Assembly: GCA_024405335.1 (NCBI GenBank)
Contig: JAKSOX010000051.1
Coordinates: 1-10,986 of the forward strand
Direction: 5' to 3'
DNA from: Kiritimatiellia bacterium
GTDB lineage: Bacteria > Verrucomicrobiota > Kiritimatiellia > RFP12 > UBA1067
Length of the DNA: 10,986 nt
The position numbers were made by a program, and so were the translations under genes. Shown piece after piece: positions 6,222 through 10,986 of this stretch (within the stretch, counting starts at the first letter, position 1; the number at the start of each line of letters is the position of its first letter). The notes beneath the pieces were generated by a model. It saw nothing but the letters and a program-made list of their open reading frames with translations. It was not told the origin of the DNA and searched no databases.

Positions 6222-7646
6222 CTACGCCCGCCGGACGTAGCCGAGGAACGGTTTGCCGCCCACCATCACTTCGCGCTTCGCGTCGTCGAACGTCGCCTTC
6301 ATGCCCGTGCGCGCGGAGGCGTTGGCCATGATCAGCGCGATGGCGTGGCTGTAGCCCGCCTCGATCGGCGCGTTCGGGTTCTTGCGGGCGCGCACGCATT
6401 CCATCCAGTTGCGCACGTGCGCGGAAGTGAGCGAATCGCCGCCGGTGTTCGCGGAAGTCACCACGCGCTGCTTCGGGGCGGGCAGCGGCTTCTCCTCCCA
6501 CTTGCCGCCCTCGACGCCTTCGTTCGTGACCATGCTCCGGCCCATGTCCACGCAGCCGTTCGGCCCGTAGTACTTCTCCACGGGACTCTCGCCGTTCGGG
6601 TGTCCGCCGCCGCCGCAGTTGTGCTGGTGGCTCTGGAACACGCACTGGAAGCCCTTGCCCTTCACGCCGCTCTGGCCGTATTCGAGCACCGTGGTGAACG
6701 TGTCGAAGCTCTGGCGCCCGTCCACCCACTGGTAGAGCCCGCCCGAGGACATCGCGCTCGTGGGGTGCTTGTGGCCCGTGAACCACGCCACCGTGTCGAT
6801 CTGGTGGCACATCCACTGGCCCGGCGTGCCGGACGAAAACGGCCAGAACAGGCGGAACTCGAGGTACTTGCGCGGATCGAACGCGTACGTCGCGGGATCG
6901 CGGTCGAGAAGCCATGCGTTCCAGTCCACGTCCGCTTCCTTGAGGGACTTCACGAGCTCCTCGGGACGCCGCCACCGCCGCGGCTGGTTCACGTTCCAGC
7001 GCAGGTCCACGTAGGAAACGTCGCCGAACGCGCCGGAGTTGACGTAGTCCTTCGCCGCCATGTAGCTCAAACCGGAACGGCGCTGCGAACCGATCTGCAG
7101 CACGGCGCCTGGCGCGAAGCCGGCGTCGCGCTTCGCGTTCACGGCGTCCAGCAGCATGTTCGCGGAGTACATGTCCTCGGCGAGCGGCTTCTCGCAGTAC
7201 GCGTCGCGGCCCGCGTTCACCGCGTGGGCGGCGTGTTGCGCGTGCTGGAAGTCCGCCGTGGAGATGATCACGGCGTCCACGTCCTTCGCCTTTTCGTAGA
7301 GTTCCACGTCGCTGCGGTACGTCGCCACCGCGTGGCCGAGTTCCTTTTCGAGCTCCGGCTTCGCGTGCTCCACCAGACGCTTCTTCCAGAGGTCCGCCAC
7401 GGCGACCATGTCGAAATTGAGTTCCTTCCAGTGGTGTTTGAAACACGGCAGCAGCGAACCGCGGAACCGGTCCGAATACCCCACGCACGCCACCCGCACG
7501 CGGTCGTTCGCGCCGATCACGTTCAACGACGGCGCCTTGCCGCTCGCCGCCGCGTCGGCGATGCCGCCAGTGGCGCACCCCGCCATCGCGGCCGAAGCCG
7601 CGCCCGCGCCCAACTTGATGAAATCACGTCTGTTCACCTCGTTCAT
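6222..7646 (-). CDS. Tat-exported lipoprotein Gfo/Idh/MocA family oxidoreductase
   Basis: This is a 474-residue NAD(P)-dependent oxidoreductase of the glucose-fructose oxidoreductase/inositol dehydrogenase family, likely acting on a sugar or cyclitol. The N-terminus reads NRRDFIKLGAGAASAAMAGC: a twin-arginine motif (R6-R7) followed by a lipobox ending at C24. The protein is therefore predicted to fold with its cofactor in the cytoplasm, leave by Tat and be lipid-anchored. The Rossmann fold spans ~48-170, with RVACVGYSDRFRG as the glycine-containing first turn and the family signature CEKPLAED (151-158, K153). The C-terminal alpha/beta domain includes WMCHQIDTVAWF, with H281 and D284 in the place of the usual active-site H-x-x-D. 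The ATG at 7646 is preferred over an in-frame GTG at 7664: AAAGGGG stands 8 nt before the ATG, the Tat motif is then at residue 6, and the GTG lies at the predicted transcription start. The specific substrate cannot be read from the sequence. Confidence 0.93.
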   Translation of the reverse strand: MNEVNRRDFIKLGAGAASAAMAGCATGGIADAAASGKAPSLNVIGANDRVRVACVGYSDRFRGSLLPCFKHHWKELNFDMVAVADLWKKRLVEHAKPELEKELGHAVATYRSDVELYEKAKDVDAVIISTADFQHAQHAAHAVNAGRDAYCEKPLAEDMYSANMLLDAVNAKRDAGFAPGAVLQIGSQRRSGLSYMAAKDYVNSGAFGDVSYVDLRWNVNQPRRWRRPEELVKSLKEADVDWNAWLLDRDPATYAFDPRKYLEFRLFWPFSSGTPGQWMCHQIDTVAWFTGHKHPTSAMSSGGLYQWVDGRQSFDTFTTVLEYGQSGVKGKGFQCVFQSHQHNCGGGGHPNGESPVEKYYGPNGCVDMGRSMVTNEGVEGGKWEEKPLPAPKQRVVTSANTGGDSLTSAHVRNWMECVRARKNPNAPIEAGYSHAIALIMANASARTGMKATFDDAKREVMVGGKPFLGYVRRA

Positions 7647-7654
7647 TCTGCAAT

Positions 7655-7661
7655 CCCCTTT
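7655..7661 (-). promoter_or_regulatory. Ribosome binding site of the Gfo/Idh gene
   Basis: AAAGGGG on the minus strand lies 8 nt before ATG 7646 and decides that start over the upstream GTG at 7664. The same AAAGGGG-N8-ATGAACG arrangement occurs before the isomerase gene at 10951-10972. Confidence 0.7.
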
Positions 7662-7671
7662 CACGTTCCCA

Positions 7672-7680
7672 ATTATACCA
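7672..7680 (-). promoter_or_regulatory. Extended -10 promoter of Gfo/Idh-recD2 unit
   Basis: The minus strand reads TGGTATAAT, a perfect -10 hexamer (7677-7672) with the TG-N extension. At 16-18 bp spacing no -35 match is visible (CGCCGC-like sequence), as is common for extended -10 promoters. The predicted start is near 7665, giving a leader of about 19 nt to the ATG at 7646. Confidence 0.75.
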
Positions 7681-7691
7681 CGTTTTCCGCT

Positions 7692-7707
7692 TTCGCGGCG
7701 GCGCGAA
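7692..7707. repeat. Perfect inverted repeat over the -35 position of the Gfo/Idh promoter
   Basis: TTCGCG (7692-7697), four bases GCGG, then CGCGAA (7702-7707) form a perfect 6-bp dyad. It falls just after the stop of the WG-repeat gene and covers the place where a -35 box would be. It could be a regulator operator, or an RNA hairpin at the end of the upstream transcript. It has no following T run on the minus strand, so it is not a standard intrinsic terminator. It may be chance in GC-rich DNA. Confidence 0.4.
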
Positions 7708-7716
7708 GTCCGTCCG

Positions 7717-10092
7717 TCACGGAATGAGCGGGAATTCGCGCGGATCGGGCTTGAACGCCCCCTGCTCGAGCCCCTTCTCCGTAAGCGTTCCCCAGGACGC
7801 TCCCGCCAGCGTCGGCAGTTCGCGCGCCGTCAGGCTCCAGGTGCCGCCCTTCGCCGCGCGGAAGCCGGACCACCGGCTCGGATGGACGTAGCTGTACTCC
7901 AACGGCGCCAGCACTTTCCCCTGAGCGTCGACCAGTCCCCACCGCATGTCCTTCGCCACCCGGTAGATTCCCGGACGCCCCGAAAAGGCCACGTATTCCG
8001 CCGCGAACGGGAACGGAACTGGCCGCAGTTCGCCGACGCCCGGCTCCTTCGCCTCGAAGAGAAACCACGCGCCGTCGCGGCGGGCCAGCGTGCGGACCAC
8101 CCCGCCCTTGTCCTTCTCGTGCGCGAGACGGTCGTAGGCCTGCGGAATGCGCACGGATCCGTCCGCCGCCAAAATCCCGTGGCGCCGGTCGTCGAGAATC
8201 CGGTAGCCGCCGTCGGGGAGGAATGCGATCTCGTCGTGCTCGCCCGCGACCTTCGGCGCGGACCCGTCCGTCGTCACTAGCCGGTGCCGGCCGTTCCGGC
8301 GAACCAGGCACTCCACGCCGCGGACGCCGTCCACCGCGTCCCACGTCGGCGCGACGAGCTGCCGCCCGCCCGTCGTGAAGAGCCCTTCTCGTCCCGCCAC
8401 GTTCGCGCTCACGAGGTCCTGGCCCATCGCCTTCGCCGGCCAGTCGTAGCGGCATGGCGTCAGCAACGCGCCGGTGTTCATGTCCATGACGCCGTACCGG
8501 CCGTTCTTCGCCACGGTGCACCACCCGCGGCCGCCGCCGATCAAATCCCATTCGAACGGAACGACCGTGCGGCCGTTCCAGTCGACGACGCCGTACTTGC
8601 CGCCCTTGTACGCGACCAGCAGTTCGCCGCCGCGCCAGCCGTCCAGCTGGTCGTATTCCGCCGGCACGGTCACCGTCCCGTCCTGCTTCATCGCGCCCCA
8701 GTGGAAACCGTCGTCGCAGAAGAGCTGCTGGTCGCCGCTCCCGCACGTGCGGAGGTGCGCGCCGGGCGCCGGATCGGGATGCCCCTTCCGCGCGGGACCG
8801 ATCACCGGCACCTCCCGCGGATGCGTCATCGCGTAGTCGTAGTACGCACAGGGATCGTAGGGCGCGCACGGCGCGATCTTCAGACCCTTCGACGCCAGCC
8901 GCGCCGCGACCTCCTCGTCCAGCGAACGCAGGATCACCACGCGGTCGATCTCGCTCTGGCTGCCCATGAAGCCCGGCGCCACGGGAATGGCCACTTCGGC
9001 GTCCGGAACGCGCCATGCCTGCTCCACGAACGCCTCGCCCTTCGGCACGTTCTCGAACGGAACCGGCAGCGAATAGGACGGCGCCAACTTGACGCGCGCG
9101 CGCCGGATGGGGCCCGTGTAGTCGAAATGCCGCGTCGAAAGGCCGAAATAGGAAATCCACACCAGCAGATCGTCCGGGCCCAACGCGTCCATGAGCGTCT
9201 CCTCGGCCATGGAAACGACACGCAGTCCCAGCATCGGGGACTTGAGCCCGTGCTTGGGCTCTTCGAGAATCAGATGCCCGAGCCCGGCGACGCCCACGCG
9301 CCGCCCCTGCTCCAGCGCGGCCGCCGCCGCGTCCGCCGCCGCCTGGATGCCGTCCTGCACGTGCGGTTCGCGCAACTGGCGGAAGCGCAGCATCGCCTGG
9401 TTCCAGTAGGTCGTCGCCAGTTCGCCGGCGGGGATTTTCTCCGGACACGGGAAGTAGCGCGTCAAGCCGTCGGACGAGCCGGCATGACTGTTGACGATCG
9501 GAAAATCCCGCGAGCCGATGCTCTTCAAAACGGCCGGGAACTTGCCGGTGCGCGAGTGCGCGGCGGCGTATTCGCAGCAGAACATCCACCCCAGCAGCGC
9601 GTTCACCAGCACGTTCTTCGTGCCGTGGGCGGACGAGCCGTCCGGCGCGCCGTTGTCCAGGAAAAAGCTCGCCGGCAGGTCTTCGGGACGGCCCGCGGCC
9701 GAACCGATCACGACCACCAGACACCCCTCTCCACACCAGGTCCGGATCTCCTTCTTTCCGCGTTCTCCCAAGTCCTCCCAGCTGCGGACGGGCACGAGCA
9801 CGGTGCTGTGCTCCGAATGGCCCCCGCAAAACTGCGCGAGTCCGCCAGCGCGGGCGATCATCTCCTCGCGGAAGCCGAAGCCCAAATCGCAGGGCATGTC
9901 GATGAGCGCCCCCGGATGCGAGTCCACGCGCTCCCGCACCGCTTCCGCCGCGCGGGAGATTTCCGGGATCGTCGCCCGGACGCGCGCGAACTGCGCCTCG
10001 ACCGCGTCGAGATACTTCGCTTCGGGAGCGGACGCGGCGCCAGAAGCGGCGGCCGCCGCCGCGGAAAAACAAAACACGGTCCAGAATTTCAT
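7717..10092 (-). CDS. Exported protein: possible SIS-like N-terminal half fused to nine WG repeats
   Basis: This is a 791-residue protein with an N-terminal signal peptide (MKFWTVFCFSAAAAAASG, cleavage probably near 20-25). Residues ~26-430 are a mixed alpha/beta region. A helix of KYLDAVEAQFARVRATIPEI type and, later, AAADAAAAALEQGRRVGVAGLGHL resemble the helix-then-strand opening of sugar-isomerase (SIS) domains, possibly as two related halves; this is a weak assignment and no catalytic residues can be named. Residues ~464-760 contain nine WG-type beta repeats, with the aromatic-Gly element at 464 (HWG), 499 (KYG), 532 (RYG), 568 (REG), 602 (RHR), 637 (RHG), ~673, 717 (RWG) and 751 (TWS). 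Spacing is 33-36 residues with one of 44. Each is followed by D/T-x-x-G and a V-x-P-x-x-Y/W-D element. WG repeats are generally taken as binding or structural modules. ATG 10092 follows the upstream stop by 7 bp, with its GAGG Shine-Dalgarno sequence overlapping that TGA, so translation is probably coupled. Confidence 0.83.
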   Translation of the reverse strand: MKFWTVFCFSAAAAAASGAASAPEAKYLDAVEAQFARVRATIPEISRAAEAVRERVDSHPGALIDMPCDLGFGFREEMIARAGGLAQFCGGHSEHSTVLVPVRSWEDLGERGKKEIRTWCGEGCLVVVIGSAAGRPEDLPASFFLDNGAPDGSSAHGTKNVLVNALLGWMFCCEYAAAHSRTGKFPAVLKSIGSRDFPIVNSHAGSSDGLTRYFPCPEKIPAGELATTYWNQAMLRFRQLREPHVQDGIQAAADAAAAALEQGRRVGVAGLGHLILEEPKHGLKSPMLGLRVVSMAEETLMDALGPDDLLVWISYFGLSTRHFDYTGPIRRARVKLAPSYSLPVPFENVPKGEAFVEQAWRVPDAEVAIPVAPGFMGSQSEIDRVVILRSLDEEVAARLASKGLKIAPCAPYDPCAYYDYAMTHPREVPVIGPARKGHPDPAPGAHLRTCGSGDQQLFCDDGFHWGAMKQDGTVTVPAEYDQLDGWRGGELLVAYKGGKYGVVDWNGRTVVPFEWDLIGGGRGWCTVAKNGRYGVMDMNTGALLTPCRYDWPAKAMGQDLVSANVAGREGLFTTGGRQLVAPTWDAVDGVRGVECLVRRNGRHRLVTTDGSAPKVAGEHDEIAFLPDGGYRILDDRRHGILAADGSVRIPQAYDRLAHEKDKGGVVRTLARRDGAWFLFEAKEPGVGELRPVPFPFAAEYVAFSGRPGIYRVAKDMRWGLVDAQGKVLAPLEYSYVHPSRWSGFRAAKGGTWSLTARELPTLAGASWGTLTEKGLEQGAFKPDPREFPLIP

Positions 10093-10099
10093 GCCGTCC

Positions 10100-10957
10100 T
10101 CACTCCCCCATCCAGGCGCGAAGGCGCTTCAGCGTGTTTTTGCGCGCGTCGGGTTCGTTGGAAAAACCGCACTCGCACGAAATGCCGCCCGCGTAGCCGA
10201 TCTGGCGGAGCGCCGCGAAATGCGGACGGAAATCGGCCTCCGTCTTCGGCTCCATGCGCGAACGGTTTTCCGCGACGTGCACGTGCTTGATCCGCGCGCC
10301 CGCGAGCCACGTGGACTCCGCGCTTTCGCCGTCCATCATCATGTGGTAGCAGTCGGCGAGCAGCCGGATCCGCGGCGAACCGATTTCGTCCACGAGCTGG
10401 ACGCCTTCGGCCACGCCGTTGAGGAAATTCGTCTCCTTTTTGTTCAGCGGCTCCAGCACGAGCGTCACCTTCATGCCCTCGATGCGTTTGGCGAGTTTGC
10501 GGCAGAAGTCCACGAACTGCCCGTGCGCTTCGGCGAACGAAAAACCGTCCGGCACGCGCCGGGCGCCGCCCGAACCGAACACGATGTAGGGAATGCCGAG
10601 TTCGTCCGCGCGGCGGCATGCCGTCACGCCCCACGCGAGCGCGCTGTCGTGCGTCGGATTCGGCCCCACGAGACGCTCCGTCCCGGGCAGGAAGCAGTTC
10701 AGGCAGCGGATCGGCAGCGGACACCGTTTCGCCTTTTCGGCGTGGGGACGCCATTCGGCGTCGGAAAGTTCGGGATGGAGGATTTCGGACACGCGGCCCT
10801 CGAAATAGTCCCACCCTTCCTCTTTGAGCTGCGCCGCGATTTCCAGCGACCCGCACACGCCGTACTTCACCGCCGGCGCCTTGGCGGACGGCGCCTGCGC
10901 GCACCCCGCGACGATCGCCGCCAAAAGCGCGGATTCCAAAATTGTCTTTGCGTTCAT
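10100..10957 (-). CDS. Lipoprotein sugar isomerase/epimerase, xylose-isomerase-like TIM barrel
   Basis: This 285-residue protein belongs to the AP-endonuclease-2/xylose isomerase-like TIM barrel family, which includes sugar epimerases, hydroxypyruvate isomerase and inosose dehydratase. Residues 1-19 form a lipoprotein signal (LLAAIVAGC, lipobox C19), so it should be anchored outside the cytoplasmic membrane. The family metal-site residues are recognisable: E169 in LVLEPLN, D202 and H205 in ADCYHMMMD, H225 and H227 in KHVHVAEN, and E262 in ISCECGF. This points to an active divalent-metal-dependent isomerase or epimerase; which sugar cannot be told. Length matches single-domain family members plus the signal. 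The ATG at 10957 has AAAGGGG 8 nt upstream. It is first in a unit with the WG-repeat gene, which starts 7 bp after its stop, suggesting a shared function. Most homologues in model bacteria are cytoplasmic, so the export signal is notable. Confidence 0.9.
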   Translation of the reverse strand: MNAKTILESALLAAIVAGCAQAPSAKAPAVKYGVCGSLEIAAQLKEEGWDYFEGRVSEILHPELSDAEWRPHAEKAKRCPLPIRCLNCFLPGTERLVGPNPTHDSALAWGVTACRRADELGIPYIVFGSGGARRVPDGFSFAEAHGQFVDFCRKLAKRIEGMKVTLVLEPLNKKETNFLNGVAEGVQLVDEIGSPRIRLLADCYHMMMDGESAESTWLAGARIKHVHVAENRSRMEPKTEADFRPHFAALRQIGYAGGISCECGFSNEPDARKNTLKRLRAWMGE

Positions 10958-10965
10958 TTGCGATT

Positions 10966-10986
10966 CCCCTTTGGGTTGGAAGTATA
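10966..10986 (-). promoter_or_regulatory. -10 box and ribosome binding site of the isomerase/WG unit (partial promoter)
   Basis: The minus strand at the window edge reads TATACT (10986-10981), a good -10 hexamer; any -35 lies outside the window. The predicted start near 10974 gives a 17-nt leader containing AAAGGGG (10972-10966), 8 nt before ATG 10957. The -10 to ATG distance (23 nt) matches those of the subunit E and Gfo/Idh units (25 nt each). Confidence 0.65.

Noticed and set aside
4036..7578. An 1180-codon open frame on the minus strand overlapping recD2 and the oxidoreductase
   Set aside because: It is an Arg/Gly/Ala-rich out-of-frame shadow of two genes with clear domain motifs.
2424..7727. 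A 1767-codon open frame on the plus strand across three genes
   Set aside because: The GH20-like/SGNH, recD2 and Gfo/Idh genes happen to share one minus-strand frame. This antisense frame pairs codon for codon with it, so it would be broken only by the rare codons TTA, CTA and TCA, which GC-rich genes avoid. The translation is Arg/His/Val-rich with no domain character and no ribosome site.
8284..10290. A 668-codon plus-strand frame opposite the WG-repeat gene
   Set aside because: Low-complexity Arg/His/Ala translation opposite a gene with signal peptide and regular repeats; GC-driven artefact.
1..10986. CRISPR array, tRNA, rRNA, insertion sequence or attachment site
   Set aside because: I saw no direct-repeat array, no tRNA-like or rRNA-like sequence, and no transposase or integrase coding sequence on either strand.

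Overview
The window is very GC-rich and tightly packed. All eight genes I can support lie on the minus strand, so biological order runs from high to low coordinates. It looks like a chromosomal stretch from a bacterium of the PVC group, such as Kiritimatiellota, Lentisphaerota or another Verrucomicrobiota-like gut or sediment lineage. That placement is inference. It rests on a V-type ATP synthase locus carrying a DUF2764 gene, several exported sugar-processing proteins (Tat-type Gfo/Idh oxidoreductase, lipoprotein sugar isomerase, GH20-like/SGNH fusion), a WG-repeat protein, and the strong GC bias. There is no rRNA, tRNA, CRISPR array, transposase or integrase.

Layout in transcription order. 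(1) 10957-7717: a two-gene unit with a lipoprotein xylose-isomerase-like TIM barrel, followed 7 bp later by an exported protein with a possible sugar-isomerase-like N-terminal half and nine WG repeats. Its -10 box is at the very edge of the window. (2) 7646-3969: a Tat-exported lipoprotein Gfo/Idh/MocA oxidoreductase, then 6 bp later a complete RecD2-type helicase, behind an extended -10 promoter. (3) 3710-1641: a secreted GH20-like hydrolase fused to an SGNH esterase, with a strong promoter placed so that transcription should start on the A of the ATG (probable leaderless mRNA). (4) 1558-1: start of a V-type ATPase operon (subunit E, DUF2764 protein, subunit A, the last truncated by the window edge), with a near-consensus TTGACA-17-TATACT promoter.

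Together, four of the eight genes encode proteins predicted to work outside the cytoplasm on carbohydrates: a hydrolase/deacetylase, an oxidoreductase, an isomerase/epimerase and a possible SIS-like/WG protein. They could form an extracytoplasmic sugar-remodelling route, but no common substrate can be read from the sequence. RecD2 (DNA repair) and the V-ATPase genes are housekeeping genes that appear to be unrelated neighbours.

The clearest regulatory signals are AT-rich -10 boxes standing out of the GC-rich background in front of each unit. The least explained items are the GH20-like/SGNH fusion with its leaderless promoter, the exported WG-repeat fusion, and the 258-bp spacer at 3711-3968.
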